From assembly GCA_034440575.1 (NCBI GenBank), contig JAOTOL010001203.1, positions 305,962 through 369,961 of the forward strand: DNA of 64,000 bases. The letters are read 5' to 3'. The number at the start of each line of letters is the position of its first letter. Position 1 is the stretch's first letter. This document shows positions 1 to 11,154 of the stretch, piece after piece. The notes beneath the pieces are model-generated. The model did not search any database, was not told where the DNA came from, and worked only from the letters and a program-made list of their open reading frames with translations. The DNA is from Imbricaverruca yamaguchii (taxonomy: Eukaryota; Arthropoda; Thecostraca; Neoverrucidae). The position numbers and the translations under genes are program-made.

Positions 1-734
1 GTCACTTCAGAAGCATGCAACCGATATCACTAAATGAAGTTTTAGGTGATGACTTTAGCATTGTCCAATTAAGGCGACATTCCGACTATCTCAACCGAAA
101 TATCCTTCTCTGTAATAGATGCATTTAGTAGAACACGTTGTATAATTGAAACGACGATATTATATTGTAGCATATTTTCTTATCTTTATCATTATTTTAC
201 TATTCTGCATATTTTTTCAGATACTAAAATATGCGATGTATCGACTTGCAAATAACTAGCATTGTTATGGGCGCCATATGGCCAATGTTGTCGGTGTGCC
301 CTGAAGCTGAAATAACTAAAGAATCGTTCACAGCAAATACAAATGGCAATATCTGGAAATGGATAATGGGATGTGGAGGCCTATATGCTTGCCCAGAATG
401 GGCCTGAAGTGGCCAAGGTCGAATTAAATCGAGCCTTATATTGACGGCCGAGGTCGGCTTCATCACTTCCCCCAAACCCAGTCTTCGGTGCGTGTGTGAG
501 ACAAGCGACACTCGCCCAAACCTGCTTCGCCAGTCGCCATTCACCGCCGACCTCCGTCATATCTGGGGAAGGAACGCACCCGATCACCTCAGTAATAGCC
601 TGACTGAGCAATTCGGACAGTTTGATTCAGACCTCAGGCATTCAGGGACACAACGTTCTGACCACGCTCCCAACAAAAATCGCACCAACGATTTTCATGT
701 CTCGATTCACCCAAATTGGCTCACCATAGTTTGC
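1..734. other. No gene recognised
   Basis: AT-rich sequence with short open frames only. None carries a motif that I recognise, and codon use does not look coding. No repeat structure or splice pattern stands out. Confidence 0.5.
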
Positions 735-866
735 CACTTCAGTGACGATAGTTTGCTTCTCAAGTAACAGTTCATGCCACTCCAGTGACGATAGTTCATT
801 TCACTCCAGTTACTGTAGTGCATACCATTCCAGTGACGATAGTTCATAATATTTCAGTGATTGTCA
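735..866. repeat. Short ~25-bp tandem repeat
   Basis: About five imperfect copies of a unit around the core CCAGTGACGATAGTTCAT follow one another, with one longer first unit. The copies differ by substitutions and small indels. No coding meaning is evident. Confidence 0.7.
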
Positions 867-1540
867 GCCCTTTGTTCATTGGATGACGGTTTTCGGCACC
901 AACTTCCGATTGAAGGGCTGGTAAGCCTACTCGATCGCCGTACACCCGGTCAAGCAGGGTGCTAATCAATGACGTGATATATTAAACGTGACGGTGTTAC
1001 CCTGTCACACATCGTCATGCTGCATGCAAGTTTGCGCCCGCTCGCCGCTCCCGTAGTTTCCGCATTGCTTACTCGCTGGCCTGTACCACTTCGGATCCTG
1101 GGTCAATATAGAACGCCTAGGTCTCTGGGAGGACTCGAGCTCAGTCCAGGAGTACTCATTATCTTGTACGGTGCCCCGACTCTGATCGGAGTGAGGTCCT
1201 CACGAGACGAGACCGACTACCAACAATTGTCGCGACAGCCTCTGAAAGTCTCTCCCTCTTCCCCGCCTGAAATGTTTGGTGGGATGTTCCATCACCATAT
1301 TTAGGGCTATGTCATATCGACCAGTCGTGTGAGGCCTGCAAAGCCTGCTCATCTGGCTGTGGCTGGGCTCGGGTAAAGCGGATTACTCGGCAACGCCTTT
1401 ACCACGTCTACCAGGCCCCAATCAATTTCCCAGGGAGAAAAAGCAACCAGGTGCCCAGCACAGACATGCCACAGGCAGTCCGCTCCATTACACGTACTGA
1501 GCCATCAGTCCCCCATTGCTCCAACGACAATGCCACGCCC
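867..1540. other. No gene recognised
   Basis: Mixed-composition sequence with a few open frames under 100 codons and no recognisable domain. I see no repeat family shared with the rest of the window. Confidence 0.4.
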
Positions 1541-1682
1541 ATCCATCCGTACATTCATCCATCCACACAGCTGTTTATGGATACATTCATACACTAATAT
1601 ATACATGCATACATACACACATACATTAGTATGTGCTCTAATATACCTACACACATACATACATACATACATACATACGCAC
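1541..1682. repeat. CATA/CATC microsatellite tract
   Basis: Imperfect tetranucleotide repeats of CATC, CATA and CACATA type, ending in a pure run of CATA. Open frames crossing it are by-products of the repeat. Confidence 0.85.
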
Positions 1683-1733
1683 AGTATATGCAGAAGAACG
1701 CGGGCGGCACTTCGGATTTCATGTGAATACCCT

Positions 1734-1800
1734 GAGGCTAGTGGACTCTTGATTGATTATTTAGGTTTAAGGGCGCGCAGACTACGAGGTTAGTGGACTC
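1734..1800 (-). mobile_element. Ultra-short LINE 3'-tail insertion with TSD
   Basis: The word TAGTGGACTC occurs at 1739-1748 and again at 1791-1800, and GAGGYTAGTGGACTC extends the match to 15 bases with one mismatch. Between them lie only ~37-42 bases. On the minus strand these read as the 3' tail of the I-like LINE family (CGTAGTCTGCGCGCCCTTAAACC, in part) and end in TCAA repeats. The layout fits a retrotransposition event cut off within ~40 bases of the 3' end. The second copy at 4759-4847 supports this reading. Confidence 0.6.
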
Positions 1801-3014
1801 ATTGGGAACTGATTCCCGATTTATACATAATAGAAGTTTTAGGGCTTCCTTACGGAGATGAGATTCCAAGTGATTGATGCACCTGCTTAAGCGATACTTT
1901 ACTTCCACAGACATCTTTATCCAAATGTGACAATGTGACGGCTTTGAGCAATAGGAATCTACTAAAAAGACCCCATGTAGAACTCACACGTCAGCTGTTA
2001 CTGAATCCCACCCACTGGATCTTATTCAGGTAGGAGTACAGCGACATTTAGAAGGGATCCTCGTATGGCTCGGTACGGTGGACACCATTAAAACTATATA
2101 ACCCGCTAGTAAAGTGGACGGAATTTAACATTTTCGGGAGCGTCGAGATGGAATTGTACCATCTGGAAATTATGCATTTTCATAGGTATTCATAATACGG
2201 GTATTTCACAGCCATAAAATTAAACGTAAAATGAAACATTTTCATCCGCTGAATACGTACTACCACGTCCTCCTCAACATTGTATATTTGCTGGTAATAC
2301 AATGGCAACTTTATGTTATATCCAACAACTCTGAACTTCCGTGTCATGATGCCAGATGTGGCCAGATTGGCTAGTTGTTTCTGTTAATCGAGTACTTTTT
2401 TTTAAAGAGTGGCGCTATTTGAATATCTCTATTGAGTTTTATATTGAATTTATTACTTTATACTTGAAACTTCCAGTACATGTCATATCTACAGATAAAG
2501 TACATTTATTTAAATTGCATGCCCTTCACACTAGACGAAGTTATCGACATTGCATCCCGGTGCTGATTGGCCGTCGAGAAACGGGCTCGTGTATACATCT
2601 GAACTGGTTGCAATCCTTAAGGCGCTTTGCTTCATTAAAATCAGCGAATACTCCTTCTGAGTTGTCCTCTCCGATTCTCAAAGACAACCCAGGAGTGGAG
2701 ACGAAACGCCGTTTTGCCCGAGATGCACGGCACCAATGTCGTTGAAGAAGTATTAGGGGATGACTCGGACATTGCTCACTCGGGGAAACTATTTAAATTC
2801 CTCTTTTAAATTATTCCATGATCTTAATTGCATACTTGACAACCTGCCACAAACGTACTGATGCATACTTGGCAAGTGCCAGTTTCATCATGAAGAGATC
2901 CGCCGTAGTCTTATAACTCGTCTGAATGGACGTTCACCCGCTTCTAACTCCAATGACTAAGTTATGGCCGCTATGTGTTATGCAGCCGGTGCGCCGCTTT
3001 ACTGCAATAACTAA
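1801..3014. other. No gene recognised
   Basis: AT-rich sequence. The longest open frame (2356-2745, plus, 129 codons) has no domain, signal or family resemblance that I can name. I do not call it a gene. Confidence 0.4.
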
Positions 3015-3315
3015 CTCGAAGCAGCTTAGTGAAATCAATAACACCAACATATTGTCAATATACATCAAACAGAACCATCGTATTATTGACACACAAACAT
3101 CAGAGCCGTCGTATTGTTGATACACTATCAACAGAGTCATCGTAATGTGAACACACAGACAGAAGAGTCATTGCATTGTTGGCACACAGACCATAGACCC
3201 ATAGTATTGCTGACATACAGACAACACGGCCATCGTATTGTCGACACATAGACAACGGAGCCATTGCGTTGTTGACACACGGACAACAGAGCCATTGTGT
3301 TGTTTACGCACAATC
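3015..3315. repeat. 31-bp degenerate minisatellite
   Basis: About eight to nine copies of a 31-bp unit around GAGCCATYGTRTTGTTGACAC. Copies are substituted, and spacing is regular in the last third, where the period is clearest. The array has no open reading frame of interest. Confidence 0.7.
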
Positions 3316-4758
3316 AACACAGTAAGCACATTTCGTCCTTTTATTTCGGAACGATCCTGAAAAATGTGAATGCCTACACCGATCCAGCAGTCACAACTCT
3401 GGATCAGTATGGTGTGGCTGCCATTGTGGGGTTTGGCAGAGGCTTCGAATCAGAGCTTGGGTTTGCGCCATTTCGCCGTCGCGCATCCTCCGTCGTCTGT
3501 CTTGGGCAGCGGGAATGGGACGGGGCGACGACGAAACGACACGGGGATGGAATGCAGGTGATGGTAGCCAGCAAGAAAGCCGACAGAGAAGGAAATGTGA
3601 GGGCACGCGTACCGTGGGTGCGGACGGAGACAAGAAAAGACGGTGGGAAAACGCAGATGTGGAATATTCAAGAGTGGTGGGAGGAGAGGAGGCGTGACGT
3701 GAGGTACCATCACGAAACAAATCGACTCAGTGCAGATATTTATCGCTTGCTTCCTATATTTGTATTCTTTATTTCTAAGATTTCTTGAACAGCCAGTGAC
3801 GGATAGTGAAACCATGAGGAGGAGCGAACTTCCTCACTCTGTCACGTGTCAGCGCTCTTGGACAGACAGTAGTCGTGTGTGAGCCTTGTTTTCTCTATTT
3901 CGTGTGGGTGACAGGATGGACTGGACGTGTTTTCACCTCTGTGAAAGGTAACGTAACGGGAGGGCGGGGCAGCGCAAGCAGCGACGGCTCAATAATGTCG
4001 CCGAAGCCAAGACCATTGGGCTGACCGGTCTGCCCCTTGGCGCCAGTCTCAGGCAGCGCACCGCCGTCGGCAGGTCGGTTCCCACGCCGCCGACCCGAGC
4101 CACGCCGTGACGTAACGCAACGTGACGCCATTGTGCCATGGGATTACATCTGTACCATCAGATGTATGAGAGGGGACGGGCCTTGGGCATACAATGCCGG
4201 CTATATGTGATAAATACTCCAGATTGAGAAGCTATGAACAGCTGTGCAAGACGGGGGCCATTTGCCTTGTAGCAGCAAGTATATTGGTTGTCTGGGATTC
4301 ACTGGCAGACTAAGAAACTTGTGTTTAATCCCGTTGGTGGATAAATGAAACAATTCAGTCTGGACTTATATAAATCCGCTATTTTACGCAAACTGGGCTC
4401 ACAGATCGGCTCGTGCTGGAATCGACTGTGGCGGGCAGTCAATAGTCTTGAGCACTGCAGTGTGCTCAAGCCAAAACAGTACAAATCCAACCCACCTACT
4501 CTGCACGACGGCGTACGCTATCTGAAACCAAAACGTCACCTCCCTTTAAAAAAACAAAGATATTTAGCAGAGGTCTCTAGAATGCTATCCGCTAGAGACT
4601 GTTACGTCAAGGAAGGCACTGGCGGATCCAAGGGGGGGGGTGGGGGGTGCCACTACGGTCATGTCCCACCGAAGCGCCTCAAATGGGGTCATCATGTCTT
4701 CCCCACCCCGAAACCAACAGAAGTAATCTAAATAAAAATACGGTAGCTTCGAAAATAG
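3316..4758. other. No gene recognised
   Basis: The longest open frame (3297-3788, plus, 163 codons) starts inside the minisatellite and shows no recognisable domain. A G-rich run at about 4634-4650, preceded by GGCGGATCCAA, resembles the ends of non-autonomous DNA elements, but I found no partner end. Confidence 0.4.
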
Positions 4759-4847
4759 CGCTCCGGGTGATTGATTGATTATTTGGGTCTAAGGGCGCGC
4801 CGACTACTAGGTCATTTAGCGCCCAGAACTGTTAACGCTCCGGGTGA
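4759..4847 (-). mobile_element. 65-bp LINE 3'-tail insertion with 12-bp TSD
   Basis: A perfect 12-base direct repeat, CGCTCCGGGTGA, lies at 4759-4770 and 4836-4847. The 65 bases between (4771-4835) read on the minus strand as GGGCGCTAAATGACC, then a GGCGCGCCCTTAGACCCAAA block, ending in ATCAATCAA. That tail is also seen, in diverged form, at 45.17 kb (end of the complete I-like LINE), 58.96 kb and 59.25 kb. It is therefore a severely 5'-truncated retro-insertion, fresh enough to keep an exact target duplication. Confidence 0.85.
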
Positions 4848-6088
4848 AAGAATCTCCAATTTTAAAGGTATTTTAATAATTGTTTGGAAGCCCAATATGG
4901 TAGCATAGTAGATTCTGACGAATATCGATGGTTCTATGCTGTTTATGTTCTGTTTGCAGCAAGAGTTAACAAAATCAGCAGTTTCATTATTCAGATAGCT
5001 TCATGCATTTAGTTTAGCCAGTAACGGGCAAGCAAACCCAGTGAGCCAGATTTCGAAAGCGAATTTGGAACAGGACGTTTTGTGCATGTGTCCAGTTAAG
5101 CCCAGTTGAGCAGCGTGTTTCGTATGTTGATGTGGGCCGCTAAGATGAAGACTGATACTTTGGCTGATTTCTGTTCAAGAAGAATAGCAAGAGGAGGTAT
5201 TTAGATCCTGAATAAGAGACAACTGTTGGGTTCGCAGGTGAGGGAGATTCGGGTGGCAGGACCGGGCCATCGAACTTTAAGGGTTTTATTGCAGTTTAAG
5301 GCAGGCATCTATGAGAGAAGTTTTACACATACACCCTCATGAGTCAAACAAATAGGTTAGGTTTGGTTAGGCTGTGTTAGGCTAGACTTCTGTTTTAAGT
5401 TGGAAACATAATTGATTAAAATAAACAATTTTGGAAATATTTTTCCAAGAAATTGATCATTCAAAAATTGGGCATGCCAGGTTGGTTAGGTGGAGGTTTT
5501 TTTAAGTTGAATCTTTTTATGCAAAAAGTTGTTTGACAATTTTCCATTTTTTTAACAATTTGTTTTATTGCATGGAAGGTTAGACTAGGTTAGGCTAAGT
5601 TAGGCTACATTGTTTTTTGTTTCTTTGAACACCAATTTTAATGCTATCTTACCGAAATCCAAGCCCCTTTTTTATGTTACTTTGCCTACCAACTGAAAAA
5701 GTATGCACTTCCAGAGGAAATGAGTAGTTGCCTCATGTTGACAATATTTATAAGCATTGCGTCAGAAAAAGAAATTTCAAGAACTCAAAAATTACTTTAC
5801 ACTGCAAGTTTACCACTATGGCGATACCACTGTACATTCAGATGCTGATCTGGATGACCATGCTCAACAAGGAAATACTCCGATAATAGGTTAGTCTTTT
5901 CTTTGAAGTCTGTTAGATGAAAAATGTATCGGCCTTTGGGAAACTTCATCACCCTTTCGGTCGGAAAAGTTTCAAATCTGACAACACCAAACAAGCTTTG
6001 CCTATTACTTAGTACATACCTAGATAGGTGCATAGGTACCTTCCTAGAATCTTGTGATTATTGCCTTATGTTTTGGGTTTATTGTACT
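4848..6088. other. AT-rich spacer with TTAGG-like motifs
   Basis: No gene recognised. Between about 5350 and 5620 the words AGGTTAGG, GTTAGGCT and TTAGGCTA recur many times without a fixed period, like degenerate arthropod TTAGG telomere-type sequence that is common at internal sites. Similar words occur at 8752-8775, 22912-22935 and 57226-57238. Confidence 0.5.
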
Positions 6089-6370
6089 TTAACACGTACC
6101 CTGGACGGGGGGGGGAGCGAAATCCGCCCACCCCTCCAGTTTTTCGTACATAACTCCAGATTTCACCGGCCGATATACGCCACAGTTTATGTAGTCTACG
6201 TATGCTTTAAAAATGACCTGCGCGTTGCTGAGAGCACGAAAACAAAAATCGCTTGAATATTTTTCTAGTTAAGAGCCGTTAAAATAAAATAAAAACGCCA
6301 GACTAAAAAATCGGCGCTCATCCGCTTCCTCTATATTGGCAAAAGGGAAGTGTCCTTGGCAACATTAGCG
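6089..6370 (+). repeat. Left TIR of the TTAA element
   Basis: Matches the reverse complement of 8468-8755 along its whole length with many substitutions and small indels. It contains a G-run, then TTTTTCGTACATAACTCC, then an AAAATCGGCGCTC block near its inner edge. Confidence 0.75.
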
Positions 6371-7065
6371 ACTTCTTTGATGTACATTATTTTGCTATGT
6401 AGTTACAAAGTCATGTTAGGTCACCGAGGTCAAGTCAGGTCAAGTTAATGACAGGTTAATGGCACCAAACTTTGCCAACTGGAATGTTGCTATAAATGCA
6501 AATGACTAGCATGCGATTGATGTCACTTCGCATGTTACTCCCTACACATCCTGAAAACTACTCTGTCATTGTGTACCTAAACGATTCCATACTTTATTCA
6601 TGTACTTCACTCCTTGTTTGCGAAACCGATTGCGCTGAGCCGCCCAACGTAGCAGTCGGAGGGGCGGCCAGGTTCCGGTAACTGGAGCAAGCCAGGCCTA
6701 ATAAAATGCTGCTATATAGGTGACCTGAGGTCAAATGCCAGGTCTAGCCTCTGTATTGCATCATTGGTAATGTCCAAAACACCATTGATGCCCATTTCGG
6801 AGTACTTAAGCACAATCACAGCGATCCAGAATAATGACAAGCTAAGCCACGAACAACCAGAAAATTGTAAAACTTTGACCTCATTTAACCTCGAAGATAT
6901 TGATCTAAGTTCATGAAATTTGCACACAATAGAGTTCTCTGCCGTACCCATCCACCATGCGAATTTAGTTACTCCAGCATTCATAGGAGCCGACATCTTA
7001 GGGGGTGGGGAGGAATCCGCCACCCTCCAGTGCGCGTAATTTTCAGAGGCCCTCCGGGGCGCGTG

Positions 7066-8112
7066 TTAACACTCGCACGTCCGAAGGTCCGTGCCAACTT
7101 CGCATGTCCGAGGGGTGGGCAGATGTCTGCCCCCTAAGATCTCGAGAACTATGCTAGCTAGCGACAAACGGAAAACGGCGTTCAATAGCTGGTGACGGGC
7201 TCTATCGAAGGTATTTCGGTAATTTATTCGCTCAGGTCAACATTCAGGTCACTGGGTCATCATAGGCCAAATTCGACCAGATCAGGTGGGACTAAGATAT
7301 TGACACATATCTCAGGACCTGTAACAGATAGAAACAAACGGTGAACGCTATTCGACAGTCCTTGAAATGCGCTACCGACAATAGGCGGTGTAATTTAAGG
7401 TCAGGTGAACCAAAACTTCACTTCATGACCTTGACCAAAAGGTCAAGGTCATGAAGTGATTACTTCAGGTCAAGGCCATGAAGTCGCCTAGGGAGGTTAT
7501 GTAATGTATCAATCGACACGCCTTGGCGATACAAGCACAATGACGAGAATTTAAGCCTTCTAGCTCAATGCAGTGCGATATAATGCGCAGAAATGTTTAG
7601 TGATCTCAGGTGACCTCAGAGACCTTGGTGAGATCACTGAGCAGAAATGTCAGCGGTAACATTGAGCATAGCTCCCATCTATATGCCACAACCGTTGTGA
7701 GATCATTCCGAGCGCAAATATGCAACCAGGAAACATATTTTGCCATAGCCCTAAAATGGGGAAGCCATGGCCGCGACCTGACCTAAGGTCAATGCTACGA
7801 AGAAAAAAACGAGATACATATTATGCTCCCTGATGAGGTCATTGCATGTTATAAGTTTGAAATCAATCGCCAAATTATTGTGGAAGTTATGTCACCTGGA
7901 ACTCCGAGTGTAGTTGGGTCACTTCGCCTGACCTGGTGACCTGACTTGAGATTATCCAGGATTAAAAATGCATGAGGATATGCGGAAAAGACCAATGAAC
8001 AGCTATGCGAGGTTTGGCCTTGGTAACCCGATTAGTTTGGCGGCAACTAAGGAAAAGCCGGAAGGGGGGGGGGGCAATAAACGCCCCCCCCCCCCAGACG
8101 TGCGCGTGTTAA
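7066..8112 (+). mobile_element. TTAA-flanked MITE, copy A (1.05 kb)
   Basis: Starts TTAACACTCGCACGTCC at 7066 and ends GACGTGCGCGTGTTAA at 8112, giving an imperfect ~17-bp inverted end with TTAA on both sides. The body is the same as the inverted copy at 20904-21912 across its whole length. It has no coding frame. The interior is full of AGGTCA / TGACCT words in both orientations (for example around 7420-7480), giving local hairpin potential. Near the right end it has a C/G run palindrome at 8065-8096. Confidence 0.85.
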
Positions 8113-8467
8113 CCCCATCCAGTCTCTCAGGTCAGACCCTCACACCCCGTCTCTGGGGTGGAGTCGTAACCCCTCTAAAATCCAAACTAAGCGTCGCACG
8201 AAAACCGAAGAGGCGTCATCGGAAAACGTTCGACGGGTAGGGCCGGATCCACACCTCAAAACAATTTCCTCCAAAAGTGACGTCACTAGGGTGGCTAGAT
8301 TTTCACGACTTTTCACGACTTACATTATGTTTTTGGCTCTTTGGAGTTCATTTTGTGGAATATTTGACAAAGAAAAATTATTTGGAATTAGAAAAGGACA
8401 GCGAAATTGACCAGGACCATAAAATCCCCCCCCCTCCAAAAAAAAACAATACACATCAAATAAATTG

Positions 8468-8755
8468 CCAATGTCGCCAAGAACGCTTCAATTTTGACAA
8501 TATACGGGAAGCTCATCAGCGCCGATTTTTGTTGTCTGACGCTGCGATTTTTGTGTTTTTATTTTTACTTTTTACTTTTTACTAACTCGATAAAAATATT
8601 TCTGCCGATTTCCGTTTTCTAGCTTTGAACAACTCACCGGTCATTTCTGAGGTGGTACGCAAAGAATGGCGTAAATTGGCCGGTAAAATCGGGAGTTATG
8701 TGCGAAAAACCGGATGGGCGGGCGGGTTCCCCCCCCACTCCAGGGCGCGTGCTAA
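8468..8755 (-). repeat. Right TIR of the TTAA element
   Basis: Inverted partner of 6089-6370. It ends in the block CTCCAGGGCGCGTGCTAA. The adjoining internal stretch 8150-8400 recurs at 37640-37870. Confidence 0.75.
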
Positions 8756-9867
8756 CCTAGCCTAACTTTCAATTGGAAATATAATCATGGATTGGTAACC
8801 AAATGGGGTATTCTGATAGATGGAAGACTATGAGACATGGCAGACAGCTGCTAATGTGGTCAGGTAAACAGCAGGTCAGGGTTTTTGCCCTGTGGAAAGT
8901 ATGGGCATCCAGCAAATATGCAACAGGTTTAATGGTTCTAGCTTACAATGCAAAATATTGGCAACTTTTAGATACTTCTTTTCATTTTTTTCCTTGAACA
9001 AAGGTAAGCCTGTTGCCGATGCCAAAATAATTTGACGTGAGCCATGGTGCGTGTATACTGCAGCGCATTTCCAGCATTGCTATTAAACCAAAAATAATGG
9101 CTGGATGGGCGCCCTCCAAATCCATCCCAACCCTCTCATGGAAATCCTGGGCATACCATTGGGGGAGGGGTGGGGGCTGACACCCAAATTAGAAAGTTCC
9201 CCCCCAAACCGGTGGGCTAGATCCGCCAGTGAAGAAAGTGGTTACGTTAATCCGGCGGTTATATCAATTAAGCAAGGGAGAAGAGATGAGACGCCGGCAA
9301 ACAAAGAACGTGGCGTAAAGGACCGATACATAAGTAGAGTCCGTAGAGTCCGCTGGGGGTACTAAATCGGTAGAGCCCGCTATGGGGGCAGGGCGCGTGG
9401 CCGGCGGCGGGTGAGGTTGGGAGGAGGGGAAGGGTTGGGCTCGTTCAGTTCGGGCGAGAGGGACGAGGGCGTCGAACCTCCTCTGCTAGAGCCGGCCACA
9501 GAGGGGCCAACCGGGGCCGGGCCCATACGGATGGTGGGGGCGAGGACGGGGTGCCGCGCTGAGTAGCGAGGCCACGTGCCTGCCTCTACTTCGTATCCAA
9601 CAAAGGTCGGGCACCCGGGGGGATGAGGCAGGGTGAGGCCCCTAGCAAACGGCATATCGCTGCTCGACACCGGAGGAGGACTCGTGGAGTGTCCCTCGGC
9701 ACAGCGGCCGCAGACTGGGGGCGTGGCTCGACACGCTCGACCCTGATGTCCGTAGCGCTGGCAGAAGGTGCTGCGGGCTGGGGGCGTGGTCCAGGAGCGT
9801 AGCGTGACTCTGAGATAACCCGCCGCCGCTCATGCGCCGCTCCCGGGGTCGGGTCGCAGCGCCGGCG
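8756..9867. other. No gene recognised; turns GC-rich
   Basis: The first half is AT-rich with no recognisable content. From about 9370 the sequence becomes GC- and CpG-rich and runs into the minisatellite. It may be the 5' untranslated part of the CR1-like element that follows, but this is only positional inference. Confidence 0.35.
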
Positions 9868-10355
9868 CTCCTCGCCCCATCCGTGCTCCTCGCCCCATCC
9901 GTGCTCCTCGCCCCATCCGCGCTCCTCGCCCCATCCGCGCTCCTCGCCCCACCCGTGCTCCTCGCCCCATCCGTGCTCCTCGCCCCATCCGTGCTCCTCG
10001 CCCCACCCGTGCTCCTCGCCCCACCCGTGCTCCTCGCCCCATCCGTGCTCCTCGCCCCATCCGTGCTCCTCGCCCCATCCGCGCTCCTCGCCCCATCCGC
10101 GCTCCTCGCCCCACCCGTGCTCCTCGCCCCACCCGTGCTCCTCGCCCCATCCGTGCTCCTCGCCCCATCCGCGCTCCTCGCCCCATCCGCGCTCCTCGCC
10201 CCACCCGTGCTCCTCGCCCCACCCGTGCTCCTCGCCCCATCCGTGCTCCTCGCCCCATCCGCGCTCCTCGCCCCACCCGTGCTCCTCGCCCCATCCGTGC
10301 TCCTCGCCCCACCCGTGCTCCTCGCCCCATCCGCGCTTCTCGCCCCACCCGTGCC
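9868..10355. repeat. 18-bp GC-rich minisatellite (~27 copies)
   Basis: Unit CTCCTCGCCCCATCCGTG, with two main variable positions (CATCC or CACCC; GTG or GCG) that alternate in blocks along the array. Because 18 is a multiple of three and the unit has no stop codon in several frames, it is open on both strands. It reads as WGEEHG/WGEERG repeats on the minus strand and LLAPSV repeats on the plus strand. I treat these as incidental. Confidence 0.9.
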
Positions 10356-10495
10356 TCTGGTGCCAGTCCTTGTGAGTGTGTGGGTGGTGTGACGTGAGCG
10401 AGTTCGAGCAGCGTCGATCCGGCTCTACCGGAGGACGGCGATCAACGTTTATTAGCTGACGGACGACGACGGACATAATCGTCTTTATTCACACC

Positions 10496-11016
10496 ATGGA
10501 ACCATCTGATGCGTCATCACAGTCACCGAGACTTGCTGCGGCTCGTTGTGCTGCTGGCTGTGGGGCGCGCACTCGTGCTAGTTGCGGCCCCTGCTATTCG
10601 CCTGCCCCCGTCTGCCTATGCCAGGCACTCGATTCGCACCGGTCCACGTGACCTTGGAAGCAGTTGCACCTCGCTGGGTGACGCTAGCGCTGTGTCAGCG
10701 CTGCCAGGCGGCCTATCAGCGAGCTCCGGCAGCCACCCTCGCCGGCGCAGGCGCGGCAGGCGCGCGCCTGGTGCAAGCAAGAGAGGGAGCAAAGGCGACA
10801 AACGCCGAGAGGACCCTGTGGCCAGTTCCCGGTTCAGGACTCACCATTGGCATGCTTAACATCCAAAGCATTAAGCTCAAGTTACTGAAACTTTCTGACA
10901 TACTGCACCGAAACAAGTATGACATATGCTTGGCCGAAACCTGGCTGAACCTGAACCTACGCCACGTCACCTCCCTGGTATCTTCGGCTTTGTGGAGGGA
11001 TGAGGGGAACACTTAG
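10496..11016 (+). pseudogene. 5' fragment of a CR1/Jockey-like LINE ORF
   Basis: An ATG at 10496 opens a Cys-rich stretch (CAAGC, CGPC spacing), stops after ~50 codons, and the reading continues in the neighbouring frame (10582-11016). There the residues GMLNIQSI (about 10845), DICLAETWL and flanking residues match the start of an AP-type endonuclease domain: the catalytic Asn of LNIQSI and Glu of ETWL. After ETWL the match disappears and a 37-bp minisatellite begins. The piece is therefore a frameshifted N-terminal part, lacking the rest of the endonuclease and all of the reverse transcriptase. The 3' portion of a similar element begins at the same ETWL motif at 48.87 kb. Confidence 0.65.
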
Positions 11017-11154
11017 CGTGCCAATTTCGTCACACCTGACCCACCCAACCACACACCTGATGCCGACCTCACAGCAGTGAAGCTGGTGACAAGTCACCCG
11101 ATAAACGGAGCCGGCTTCCACGACTGCGAATACCGCCCAGGCCTCCGATACTGG

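Larger units (their letters stand above)
6089..8755. mobile_element. TTAA-type DNA element with ~285-bp TIRs
   Basis: The left end begins TTAACACGTACCCTGGA at 6089. The right end finishes TCCAGGGCGCGTGCTAA at 8755, its inverted counterpart, with the outer TTAA changed to CTAA on the right. The similarity continues inward for about 285 bases on each side, including the block AAAAATCGGCGCTSAT. No transposase frame is visible, so it is non-autonomous. A MITE of another family is nested at 7066-8112. TTAA flanks suggest piggyBac-type mobilisation; that is inference. Confidence 0.7.

Noticed and set aside
2356..3788. Host genes in the 129- and 163-codon frames at 2356-2745 and 3297-3788
   Set aside because: No recognisable domain, no exon-intron signals linking them, and the second begins inside a minisatellite.
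5350..5620. Telomeric TTAGG array
   Set aside because: The motifs are scattered, degenerate and without a fixed 5-bp period, so this is interstitial sequence rather than a telomere.
9586..10476. A 296-codon WGEEHG-repeat protein gene
   Set aside because: Openness is explained by an 18-bp unit lacking stops. Flanking parts show no domain, and the opposite strand is equally open. Listed as a repeat.
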